From NCBI RefSeq assembly GCF_003478445.1, contig NZ_QUET01000004.1, positions 81,251 to 145,250 on the forward strand: a stretch of 64,000 nt of DNA, read 5' to 3'. A program made the position numbers and the translations under genes. Below the pieces are notes generated by a model. The model had not been told where the DNA came from, ran no database searches, and was given only the letters and a program-made list of their open reading frames with translations. Shown one piece after another: positions 37,978-46,732 of this stretch (position 1 is its first letter; every line of letters starts with the position of its first letter). This DNA comes from Roseburia sp. AM59-24XD (GTDB lineage Bacteria > Bacillota > Clostridia > Lachnospirales > Lachnospiraceae).

Positions 37978-39591
37978 ATGATAAGAGAGAGGATGAGAAT
38001 AGACCGGTTCCGTACATGGATCGGCATGGCAGTGCTTTTGCTGGCATTTGCGGTTTCACCGGCAGTACGGGTGCAGGCAGCGCAGATTACGATTGACGGA
38101 GATCCGCAGGAGTGGACCGGCGTGGATATGCAGAATTCTTCGGACAGCGCCGTGGCAAAGTGGGCTGTGATGCAGGATGACGATTATGTGTATTTTTATG
38201 TACAGCAGAATGGTGGTAATGAGTACTACCTTCCGATCAGCAATACGAATATTGATATTAAGTATGCAAGCGGTCAGGGCGGCAGCAATACCCAGATCCG
38301 TTTTACTTATATGATGCAGGAGTTCAAGAACGCCTGGTACGGAGATATTACTGGCGTGAAGAAGGCATATGCGCCAAGCAAGGAAGCGAACAAGTACGAG
38401 ATTGAGTTTGCGATTCCGAAGTCCTTTTTCAGTGAGGATGATTATACGATCACCTACGGTGGCATCTCTGTCAAGAGCAGTGATATCAAGCATGTGAAGG
38501 ATCATGAGCAGCCGACACCGACGGCAGCGGTATATCAGGGCATTACGATCGATGGAACCTTTACCGACTGGGACAGCATTTCCAAAAAGAAGATCGATGA
38601 CCGGTGGATCGATGAGACGGCAGCCGTATTTGACGGGGACTATCTGTATCTCTATGTGAAGGAGAAGGAGAATGGTTCTGCGACAGGTGCCGGAGAGCGC
38701 GGCAACGGTAAGTATACGATCTATACCGACCTCGGCAGACATACGACTTTCCAGATCCGGAAGGATTATATCGAGGGGATTGACGGAGCGAAGGTTTCTT
38801 ATTCCAACAAGCGTTATGAGATTGCCATTCCGGCATCTGCCCTGCGCCAGTATAAGGATACGATTTCTTTCGGATATTATATGCGGGACGATATGCTGCT
38901 CGATGATATTGCCAATCTGAAGGAGGATACCGAGACAGACAAGACCTTCAACAAGATTGTTTACGATGGCAAATATTCCGACTGGGATTATTATCCGCAT
39001 CAGCTGATCCAGTATTCGACCAGCGGTGGAACCGGTAATGATGCCGAGGCGGCACTTTATGTGGAAGGAACGACACTGTATGGTCATGTTCTTTCTATGC
39101 TCCATATGAACGAGAAGGAGTTTCAGCCGTTTGCGCTGCGTCTGAATGAGAATGATGAGACTACCATGGGACTTCGTCTGGTGACGGTCGATAAGAACGG
39201 CAATATCAATAAGGATTGTAAGATCAATAATCTGGATGCGGGAACGTATGAGTATTATCTGTGGGATTTAAACTCAGGCTCATCAGCAACGAATATCAAC
39301 GATGATGATGCACCGATCTATGGCAGAATGTATCTGACGGTCCGACAGACAGCCGATGGTAAGTCAATCTCCGATGAGATGGAATTTGAGGTTGATCTGG
39401 AGAAGTTAGCGAAGCATTTTGATCTGGATCCGACGGATCTTAAGATGATCCAGGCGAAATACATTAATATTGGTAATGAATGGGTATCCATTGCCGGTAC
39501 ATCGACCGGTACCTGGATGGGAATCTCTCTGTGCGGACTTTCAGTGCTGGCGGTACTGTGGTTTCGGAGAAAGAGAGCGAAGGTGGTATAA
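37978..39591 (+). CDS. Secreted three-repeat protein with C-terminal exosortase sorting signal (Firmicu-CTERM type)
   Basis: 537 residues. Signal peptide to about residue 35 (ending VQAA). Three units begin with I-x-x-DG-x-x-x-(D/E)W: ITIDGDPQEW at 37, ITIDGTFTDW at 189 and IVYDGKYSDW at 327, resembling CBM9/DOMON-like beta domains that often bind sugars. The tail from about residue 507 has GTSTGTWMG, a hydrophobic helix, then RRKRAKVV: a tripartite sorting signal. It is directly followed by the exosortase gene (stop and start adjacent), marking it as the enzyme's likely substrate. AGAGGAAG sets the start at 37978 rather than the GTG at 37969. Confidence 0.85.
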   Translation: MIRERMRIDRFRTWIGMAVLLLAFAVSPAVRVQAAQITIDGDPQEWTGVDMQNSSDSAVAKWAVMQDDDYVYFYVQQNGGNEYYLPISNTNIDIKYASGQGGSNTQIRFTYMMQEFKNAWYGDITGVKKAYAPSKEANKYEIEFAIPKSFFSEDDYTITYGGISVKSSDIKHVKDHEQPTPTAAVYQGITIDGTFTDWDSISKKKIDDRWIDETAAVFDGDYLYLYVKEKENGSATGAGERGNGKYTIYTDLGRHTTFQIRKDYIEGIDGAKVSYSNKRYEIAIPASALRQYKDTISFGYYMRDDMLLDDIANLKEDTETDKTFNKIVYDGKYSDWDYYPHQLIQYSTSGGTGNDAEAALYVEGTTLYGHVLSMLHMNEKEFQPFALRLNENDETTMGLRLVTVDKNGNINKDCKINNLDAGTYEYYLWDLNSGSSATNINDDDAPIYGRMYLTVRQTADGKSISDEMEFEVDLEKLAKHFDLDPTDLKMIQAKYINIGNEWVSIAGTSTGTWMGISLCGLSVLAVLWFRRKRAKVV

Positions 39592-40187
39592 ATGACACCG
39601 ATATTAGGATGGATCATATTTGCCGTGTGGCTTTACGTTCTGTGGGTCACCCGCAGAAGCGAGCTGCCGGCATGGCATTTTATATGGGGAGCTGTGGGCT
39701 TTTTGTACTGCTGATGATTTTTCTTCGTCCGTACTGTACACAGCCGCTGGCACAGGTTGTCGCTGCACTGGCGGGAGGCTTTGGCAAGCTGACCGGTATG
39801 TTTCAGTCGTACTTTAAGTATGGTGTAATCTTTGTCAATACAAGAGCGGGTGCCATTTCTCTTCTCATTGACTTTGAGTGCTCCGGCATATTGGAGATCA
39901 TGGCATTTGTGGCACTTCTTGCATTTTTCCGTGCATATACCGTTTATGAGAGAGTCGTGGTAGGGATCCTTGGAACGTTTTATATTATTCTGGCAAATGC
40001 GCTGAGGATCATTGCAATCTGCGTGATTATTTATGTGTTTGGCATGCCATCCTATTATGTGGCACATACCTTTGTGGGACGTATCCTGTTTTACGCACTG
40101 TCCGTTTTATTGTACTTCTTTGTATTTACCAAGACCCAGATCATACGCCAGAAGGTAGGTGGCTTTACGTATGGAACTGATAAATAG
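39592..40187 (+). CDS. xrtG: Exosortase family protein XrtG, frameshifted
   Basis: Adding one G to GTGGG at 39694-39698 gives a 198-residue membrane protein with about six segments. The exosortase active-site residues are all visible: Cys97 in DFECSG, Arg139 in ANALRI and His159 in VAHTFVGR. Family knowledge: exosortases/archaeosortases cleave C-terminal sorting signals and are cysteine transpeptidase-like enzymes; XrtG is the Gram-positive form. The start abuts the stop of the sorting-signal protein, and its end overlaps the glycosyltransferase by 17 bp. Confidence 0.88.
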
Positions 40188-41538
40188 ATTCTGCAATTCA
40201 TTTTTATTCTGGGCGGCATGGATCATCATTCCGGTGATGATGGAGATCGTACCTTCTCTTGGAAGTGTGTTTGTCCTGATCAAGAAGCATATATTTCATA
40301 AAGAGATCATAAAGCCGGCGATTGATCCGGAGATTTCTCTGATCATTCCGATCTATAATTCGATGGATACGCTGGAGCAGTGTATCCGTTCCATTGATGA
40401 GAGCGATTATCCGGATGAGAGGATTCGTATCTTTCTGGTGAATAATCAGGGGCAGGATGACAGCTTTCAGGTGTTTTGTGACTGTCAGCAGAAGTATCCA
40501 CAGCTTCAGATGCAGTGGCTGAATGCGAAGCAGGGAAAGTCGAAGGCACTCAATATGGCGCTGTTTAACAGCGAGGGCAAATATATTATTCATATTGACA
40601 GTGATGGTCTGTTGGAACGGTCGGCGCTGCGCAATATGGTGTATCGTTTTGAGGCGGATCAGACGATCGAGTGTATGACAGGAGTCATTCTTACCGATCC
40701 AAAGCAGGTGCAGGCGTATCCTCCGGTGCTGCCGCGTATTCTCCGTAAGGTGGAGTTTATGGAGTATGCACAGGCGTTTCTTGCCGGGCGGAATTACTCG
40801 GCGGAGGTAAATGCGGTATATACACTTTCCGGTGCATTTTCGGCATTCCGCAAATCGGCAGTATTAAAGTCGCAGCTTTATAACACGGATACGATCTGTG
40901 AGGACACACAGATCACATTCCAGATGAAATATCTGCAGAAAACCAAAGTCGGAATCTGCGAGGATGCGATTTTCTTCGTGGATCCGATCGAGGACATGAA
41001 TAAGCTTTATACGCAGCGTCAGCGGTGGCAGAGAGGAAGTCTGGAGGTTTCTCATCTGTTTCTGAAGGACAAGTTAAAGGCACGCAATATGCTTACGAAT
41101 GTCGGTGTGCGGACGCTTCTGTATGACCATACTTTTGCGTTTCCGAGAATGATCTGGTATCTGGCGCTGATCTGTCTTTTGTGTATGAATTATTCGTTTG
41201 CGCAGATTGGATATTCGACACTTTTTCTGTATGGACTTTATGTGCTGATCGGCGTATTTTATTATATTTCGACGGTAGGCTTTCTGAAGAATTTTAAGGA
41301 GATCCGAAAGTATTATGCGAAGCAGTGGTATGTGATCCCTGTTCTTCCGATTTTTAATCTGATGGTGTTTTTTATCCGTTTTGCCGGTGTGATCAACAGC
41401 ATCAATACGGACAGTGCATGGAAGACAAGAAATTTCACACAGGAAAAGGAGAGCTTTGTACAGACTGTGGCGAAGGATTTCAGTGTAGTGGGTCATTTTC
41501 TTGGCAGGATCAGGGATTTTGTGAATAATGAGGAGTAA
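40171..41538 (+). CDS. Exosortase G-associated family 2 glycosyltransferase
   Basis: 455 residues. An N-terminal membrane segment, then a GT2 domain: SLIIPIYNSMDTLEQCI, the metal motif HIDSDG, TICEDTQITF and the QRQRWQRGS motif of processive synthases, followed by three C-terminal membrane segments. This resembles poly-N-acetylglucosamine or hyaluronan-synthase-type enzymes that make and export a polymer. It matches the glycosyltransferase family that always accompanies XrtG. GTAGGTGG before the ATG at 40171 sets the start inside the xrtG end. Confidence 0.88.
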   Translation: MELINRFCNSFLFWAAWIIIPVMMEIVPSLGSVFVLIKKHIFHKEIIKPAIDPEISLIIPIYNSMDTLEQCIRSIDESDYPDERIRIFLVNNQGQDDSFQVFCDCQQKYPQLQMQWLNAKQGKSKALNMALFNSEGKYIIHIDSDGLLERSALRNMVYRFEADQTIECMTGVILTDPKQVQAYPPVLPRILRKVEFMEYAQAFLAGRNYSAEVNAVYTLSGAFSAFRKSAVLKSQLYNTDTICEDTQITFQMKYLQKTKVGICEDAIFFVDPIEDMNKLYTQRQRWQRGSLEVSHLFLKDKLKARNMLTNVGVRTLLYDHTFAFPRMIWYLALICLLCMNYSFAQIGYSTLFLYGLYVLIGVFYYISTVGFLKNFKEIRKYYAKQWYVIPVLPIFNLMVFFIRFAGVINSINTDSAWKTRNFTQEKESFVQTVAKDFSVVGHFLGRIRDFVNNEE

Positions 41539-41541
41539 ATC

Positions 41542-42672
41542 GTGAGAAAGACAAAGTTTTGGAAATGGATCACCAATATAAAAGTGATTTCCGTGCTGAT
41601 CGTTGTGGCAGCAACCGGAATGGGGGTGCTGGGCGTTCATCAGGCGCAGGAGTATGAGCGGAGTACACTGGCAATCTATGCGGAACAGCAGGATGCGTAT
41701 GTACAGCTTGTGCTGGATCAGATCAACCTGCTGGAGGATCGCAGCGACGAGGAGATCGTTCAGAATATCCTCGGCTCTCTGGATACGTCCGGCAGGAAGT
41801 ACTGGACGCTGACGAAGGATCAGGCACTTTTGTTCGTAAAGGATATTACGGAGACAAACCGGTATAAGGGATTGACGACGGAGACATTTTTTACCTCGGA
41901 CAGTGCAGCGCATTTCTTAAAGAAGCTTGCGGTAAACCGGGTGGTTCATCAGATGATCACGTTGGATGGCGACCGCTATGTGGCATCCGGTGTGATCTTT
42001 GAATATAACGGTGCGCAGTATAAGATCTGTCTGCTGACCAATGATACCGTGATACTGGATAACAATGTATTTTTGTCCTCCAAGATCGGTCTTTATGTGT
42101 TTGGCGCGATCCTGCTTGGCATGCTGCTCTTGGTGGCAATGATCTTTGCAAATGTTGTTGATCTTCGTGACCGCAGGATCCGTAAGCTGGAGAAGCATAT
42201 TACGAGTCTGAATAAGGTGCTGGAGGAGCAGACAGAGACGATCCGCGAGATGGACAGCTATCATACAAGATGGAGCATTTTCCGTCTGCCGATGCTTGAA
42301 ATGTTTGTGGATAAGCTTGCCGAAAGAAAGACGGCGCCGCTTACGTTTGTGGAGCTGGAATTTGCATCGAAGGAGGAGCGGAAGCATTTCCTGAATCAGG
42401 CGCAGATTTTGCTGGATGAAAAGGTGATCCGGTTTGAGAACTCATCGGATCAGGAGATCGTGCTTTTGTTCCTGCAGTATGAGGAATGTGAGGCAATAAA
42501 GGGAATCGAGGCAGTGAGCGCGCAGGCAGGTGAGTGCAAGGTGCTGCAGAGTGAGACATATACCGGCGAAGGGGAAGCACTGATAACGGTATATGAGCGG
42601 TTTACAAAGAAGCTGGCAGAAAGGATGGAACAGGACGATGACGAACACAACATTTCGGGAATACAAATTTAA
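41542..42672 (+). CDS. XrtG-operon membrane protein with coiled coil, unknown function
   Basis: 376 residues, GTG start with GAGGAG upstream. One membrane segment at about residues 13-31, an extracellular domain (about 32-175), a second segment (about 178-201), then a coiled coil (RKLEKHITSLNKVLEEQTETI) and a cytoplasmic domain. The layout resembles a sensor kinase or chemoreceptor without the output domain. I do not recognise the family. It overlaps the next gene by 35 bp, so it belongs to the operon; linking outside signals to glycan synthesis is a guess. Confidence 0.7.
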   Translation: MRKTKFWKWITNIKVISVLIVVAATGMGVLGVHQAQEYERSTLAIYAEQQDAYVQLVLDQINLLEDRSDEEIVQNILGSLDTSGRKYWTLTKDQALLFVKDITETNRYKGLTTETFFTSDSAAHFLKKLAVNRVVHQMITLDGDRYVASGVIFEYNGAQYKICLLTNDTVILDNNVFLSSKIGLYVFGAILLGMLLLVAMIFANVVDLRDRRIRKLEKHITSLNKVLEEQTETIREMDSYHTRWSIFRLPMLEMFVDKLAERKTAPLTFVELEFASKEERKHFLNQAQILLDEKVIRFENSSDQEIVLLFLQYEECEAIKGIEAVSAQAGECKVLQSETYTGEGEALITVYERFTKKLAERMEQDDDEHNISGIQI

Positions 42673-43099
42673 ATTTTATCTGAATGCCAATCATTTTATT
42701 GTGATCAACGGAAAAGAGGGAGAGGTGCATCCGCATACATGGGAGTTTATGGTGGATGTACTGATGAGTGACCAGAAATTCGTACAGTTCGATGCCTACG
42801 AAAAGGCAATCGACGAATATTTTAATAAATATCAGAACCGCGTGTTAAATGAGATCGATCCGTTTGATCATATGGTGCCGACGCTGGAGAATATGTCGGA
42901 TTATTTTGTGAATAACATCCGGCGCATCGTCAAGGAGCTGGGAGGTCATCTTGTGAAAATGGAGAGCAGTGAGACACCGACCAGAAGCTATGTGATCAGC
43001 TTTGAGCGAGAGGCGGAATATCTGGAGAGCATTCGGAGAAGCTCGAAGGAACAGATGAGTCAGGTGGTTGATGGCATTTTAGACCGTATTATTGATTAA
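42638..43099 (+). CDS. 6-pyruvoyl-tetrahydropterin synthase-like protein, XrtG-associated
   Basis: 153 residues, T-fold. The zinc ligands are kept (His19 in NANHF, His31 and His33 in VHPHTWE), as are the Asp-His pair in DPFDHMVPTLEN and the Glu of ESSETPTRSY that anchors the substrate. The catalytic Cys that lies before the H-x-H in QueD and PTPS is absent, and the whole protein has no Cys. It is therefore unlikely to run the normal reaction. This matches the 6-pyruvoyl-tetrahydropterin-synthase-related family tied to XrtG. Role unknown. Confidence 0.83.
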   Translation: MTNTTFREYKFKFYLNANHFIVINGKEGEVHPHTWEFMVDVLMSDQKFVQFDAYEKAIDEYFNKYQNRVLNEIDPFDHMVPTLENMSDYFVNNIRRIVKELGGHLVKMESSETPTRSYVISFEREAEYLESIRRSSKEQMSQVVDGILDRIID

Positions 43100-43110
43100 A
43101 GGAGAGTACC

Positions 43111-45579
43111 GTGAAGAAGCAGGCAGGAATCACGATGACGATCATGCTTTATCTGATGGCAGCCATAGCGATTGCCTATGTGATCCGAATCGGTGGAAAT
43201 TATCCGACAGGTGTGGACACGATGTGTCATGTCTATAAGGGAGACGTGTTGTATCATGCGATCCGGCAGGGAAACTGGTATCCGCTTTATGACCGGTTCT
43301 GGTACAACGGTGTGCAGATGATGCGCTATTGGGCACCGCTGCCGGTATATTTTCTGGCGTTTTGTCAGGCAATCGCCGGGGGTGTGGATCTGGAGGGGTA
43401 CCTGGTCTTTGTATCCCTTGTCTTTTATCTTGGAGCACTGGTATGGCTTTATATCGGCATCCGCAAGAACCGTCTTGTATTGGGAGCGTTTATGGGGGGA
43501 TTGTGGTTTTTTATGCCCAATAACCTGTACGCTCTTTTTGTGGAGGGAAATCTTCCGCGTTCCCTGTCCATGGTTTTGCTGCCGCTGTTTATTTATTTTG
43601 TCAGCGAATATCTGTTTGAAAATGACTGGCGCAGTCTGATCATGGCGGTTCCGGTGTTCGTGGGGATCGCACTTTGTCATGTGGGGTATGCCGGTATGAT
43701 CGCGTTGGCGATGCTTTTGTTTCTGCTTGTATACCGGATCCTTTATCACCGTACCGGCAAGTGCATTCCGGTGATCGTAAGCATTATTCTGCCCTTTATG
43801 ATCATTGGGATATGGCTGTATGCATCCTTGAAGGGAGGCATTACATCGACGGACAGTTCACAGGTCATGAAGGGATTTTTCCAGGATGCGGTGATCTCGC
43901 TGAATCCCCTGCGTCGTCTCACCAGAGGAAATACCGATTTTTATTTCGGCTTTGCGGCATTTGCGGTTGCCGTGTTTGGTGCATTTTGCAGTAAGAGACG
44001 TTCTATGACCGGATTCTGGGCGGCACTTCTGATCTTTGCATGTACGACGACATCTATGTATGCGGTGCTTTCCAAGCTGCCGGGTAGTCAGTATCTGTGG
44101 ATGCTTCGTTTTATTTCAATCGCGCTCGTCATGATCCTGTACAGTTTTATGATGTGGACTTCGCTCAAGCGGGGCTTTGTGATCCTGTGCTGTGTGCTGC
44201 TGGTATTAGACTGTATTCCGTCCTATGGACTTATCTGGCATGGAATCGGGGAACGAACCGCAAAGGAGAATATGCAGCTTAGTGCAGATGCAAGTCTAAT
44301 CACAAAGGCAAGAAGTATTACGAAGCAGAGAGTGGCACTGATGGATGGCAGCAGACTCGGCGCGATGGCACCATACCTTCTGACAGACTATGATGAGGAG
44401 CAGACGCAGGGGACATATGGTGCAGGCTGGCAGTCAGCGGCTACCGCAGTCAATATTGTAGAACTCAATGAGGCGGTGGAAAGAGGCTTTTATCCGTATC
44501 TGTTTGACCGGGCGCTGGAGCTTGGCAATGATACGGTGTTGATAAAGATCAGTGAACTGAAAAATGGAAGCAAGGATATCCCCGACGTCACAAATGCGGC
44601 GAAGGAGCAGGAGTTTACACTGGTACAGTATAACAACAGCTTTCTGTTATATCACCGGGAGATCAGTACTGTTTTTGGGACAGTCTGCAAATATGACGGA
44701 CTGGCGATCGGCAATGCGGCGGCATCGCTGACCTACAGCTATCCGGATATTACAAGAGGAGATTCGGCGAATCTGGATGACTATACCTTTGCAGAACTTT
44801 CAGGATACAAGGTGATCTATCTGTCCGGTTTTTCGTACAGTGATAAAACGAAGGCTGAGAAGCTGGTGAAAAGGTTAAGTAATGCCGGAGTGAAGATTAT
44901 CATCAGCGGAGATGGTATTCCGCAGGATGCACATACGAAGGAACGGGACTTTCTCGGTGTGAGTTGTCAGGATATTTATTTTGAAAACGGCTATCCGATT
45001 CTTTATACTGCTCAGGGAGAGCTGGATACGCTGCTGTTTGATAAAGAAAACGCACAGTGGAAGACGGTATATTTTAACGGATTGGATCAGGCGGATGGTT
45101 ATCTGTATGATTCAGGCATGCGTGTGGACTTTGCAGGGACAGTATATAACGATAATATCGTGTTTATCGGTTTGAATCTGTCGTATCATTATTTCCTGAC
45201 AAAGGATGAAAATGTCGGTGCATATATGGACCGGCTGATGGGAGATCAGCTCAACTCCCTGCCGGACAGAACGATCGTGCCGCTAAAGATCACATATCGT
45301 TCTGACGAGATACGGATCGAGTCACCGAGGGATAATGTGAATACGTCACTGGCATACCATGATATTTTCCACAGTAAGCAAAAGCTGTTAAGTGAGCATG
45401 CACTGACAGTGGTGCGCCACGGTGTGACGGTGATCCGGTTGAAGTATCCGTATGTGATGCAGGGAATGATTTTAAGTCTGGCAGGAATTATCGGCTATCT
45501 TTTCTTTATCTTGTGGCTTCGCAGGAAACATCATGATTTAGTTACGAAGGAGAAACGACCACAGGAGGTGAAAGGATGA
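43111..45579 (+). CDS. Large GT-C-like membrane protein (PTPS-related), XrtG operon
   Basis: 822 residues, GTG start with AAGGAGAG. About eleven membrane segments in the first 380 residues, an extracellular domain of about 380 residues, a last segment (about 785-805) and a charged tail. The first loop (GVDTMCHVYKGDVLYHAI...NWYPLYDRFWYNG) resembles lipid-linked-sugar glycosyltransferases of the GT-C fold, with an acidic residue facing outside. It fits the membrane 'PTPS-related' family. Probably adds sugars from a lipid carrier at the outer face. It overlaps the next gene by four bases. Confidence 0.78.
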   Translation: MKKQAGITMTIMLYLMAAIAIAYVIRIGGNYPTGVDTMCHVYKGDVLYHAIRQGNWYPLYDRFWYNGVQMMRYWAPLPVYFLAFCQAIAGGVDLEGYLVFVSLVFYLGALVWLYIGIRKNRLVLGAFMGGLWFFMPNNLYALFVEGNLPRSLSMVLLPLFIYFVSEYLFENDWRSLIMAVPVFVGIALCHVGYAGMIALAMLLFLLVYRILYHRTGKCIPVIVSIILPFMIIGIWLYASLKGGITSTDSSQVMKGFFQDAVISLNPLRRLTRGNTDFYFGFAAFAVAVFGAFCSKRRSMTGFWAALLIFACTTTSMYAVLSKLPGSQYLWMLRFISIALVMILYSFMMWTSLKRGFVILCCVLLVLDCIPSYGLIWHGIGERTAKENMQLSADASLITKARSITKQRVALMDGSRLGAMAPYLLTDYDEEQTQGTYGAGWQSAATAVNIVELNEAVERGFYPYLFDRALELGNDTVLIKISELKNGSKDIPDVTNAAKEQEFTLVQYNNSFLLYHREISTVFGTVCKYDGLAIGNAAASLTYSYPDITRGDSANLDDYTFAELSGYKVIYLSGFSYSDKTKAEKLVKRLSNAGVKIIISGDGIPQDAHTKERDFLGVSCQDIYFENGYPILYTAQGELDTLLFDKENAQWKTVYFNGLDQADGYLYDSGMRVDFAGTVYNDNIVFIGLNLSYHYFLTKDENVGAYMDRLMGDQLNSLPDRTIVPLKITYRSDEIRIESPRDNVNTSLAYHDIFHSKQKLLSEHALTVVRHGVTVIRLKYPYVMQGMILSLAGIIGYLFFILWLRRKHHDLVTKEKRPQEVKG

Positions 45580-46655
45580 AGCATGAATTTTCTGATATTT
45601 TAGTGTTGATTCCGGCGTACGATCCGGATGAGAAGATGATCTCCTATGTCCGCAATTTGGAACAGGAAGGCTTTGAACGTATTCTGCTGGTCGATGATGG
45701 CAGCAGGCAGGAATGCCGGTGGTGCTTTGAGAAACTTGAGGCTGATGAGCAGGTGACAATTCTGCGTCATTCGGTCAACTGTGGAAAGGGACGGGCACTC
45801 AAGGACGGGTTTCGGTGGGCGTTGGAACATATGCCGGAGTGTGTGGGTGTTGTGACGGCAGATTGTGACGGACAGCATAGCCCGGAGGATACAGTGAAGA
45901 CGGCGAGGGCATTGATCGACGATCCGCAGGAGTTAATTCTTGGAACCAGAGATTTTAAGCAGGAGCAGGTTCCGTCTAAGAGCCGTTATGGCAACCGGAT
46001 CACGACGGCAGTGTTTGCTCTGTTCTACGGTAAATGGTTAAATGATACACAGACGGGACTTCGTGGCGTGGGAAGAACACATTTAGAGGAGATGTGCAGA
46101 CTTGACGGGGAACGATATGAATATGAGATCCGCATGCTGATCTATGCGGCAAGACACAGAATACCATTCCGGGAGGTTACAATCGACACGATTTATATCA
46201 ATGATAATGAGACGTCGCATTTCCGCCCATTTCATGATTCGGTGAAAATATACCGGGTGATCCTCGGAAACTTTTTGAAATATACGTTATCCTCGCTCAG
46301 TGCATCGCTGGTGGATATGGGGATTTTTGCGCTGTTTCAGGTCTGGCTTCTTTCGGGGCTGGAATTAAAATGGAATGTGCTGCTTTCAACGATCGTGGCA
46401 AGGGCAGTTTCTTCTCTGTACAATTTTTTGGTCAACAGGGCGATTGTGTTCCGGGCATCGGGAAGTCTGGCACGGATGGCGGCAGGCTACTATGCACTTG
46501 TGATGGTTCAGATGGGCTGCTCGGCGGGATTGGTGTATCTGTTGACAAGGCTTGCCGGAGGTTATGCCGTTCCGGTTAAGATACTTGTTGATACCCTTCT
46601 GTTCCTGATCAGCTATCAGATCCAGCATAGGTGGATCTTTCGTGGGGACAGATAA
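45576..46655 (+). CDS. GT2-GtrA fusion (polyprenyl-phosphate sugar synthase and flippase-like domain)
   Basis: 359 residues. The first 230 form a dolichyl-phosphate-mannose-synthase-like GT2 domain: LVLIPAYDPDE, LLVDDGSRQ, TADCDGQHSPED, LNDTQTGLRG. The remaining 120 form a four-segment GtrA domain. The usual job of such fusions is to load a sugar on a polyprenyl phosphate and move it across the membrane, providing donors for GT-C enzymes like the two in this region. ATGA overlap with the previous gene shows coupling. Confidence 0.87.
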   Translation: MKHEFSDILVLIPAYDPDEKMISYVRNLEQEGFERILLVDDGSRQECRWCFEKLEADEQVTILRHSVNCGKGRALKDGFRWALEHMPECVGVVTADCDGQHSPEDTVKTARALIDDPQELILGTRDFKQEQVPSKSRYGNRITTAVFALFYGKWLNDTQTGLRGVGRTHLEEMCRLDGERYEYEIRMLIYAARHRIPFREVTIDTIYINDNETSHFRPFHDSVKIYRVILGNFLKYTLSSLSASLVDMGIFALFQVWLLSGLELKWNVLLSTIVARAVSSLYNFLVNRAIVFRASGSLARMAAGYYALVMVQMGCSAGLVYLLTRLAGGYAVPVKILVDTLLFLISYQIQHRWIFRGDR

Positions 46656-46732
46656 GCCGTAATGTGAACAGAAGGAAGTCAAATAAAATACAATGTGAAA
46701 TAACAGAATAAATAAACAGATTGGGAATTAAA

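Noticed and set aside
38056..39105. A 349-codon open frame on the minus strand inside the sorting-signal protein gene
   Set aside because: It is antisense to a gene with clear signal peptide, repeats and operon position; it has no ribosome site and no recognisable domain.
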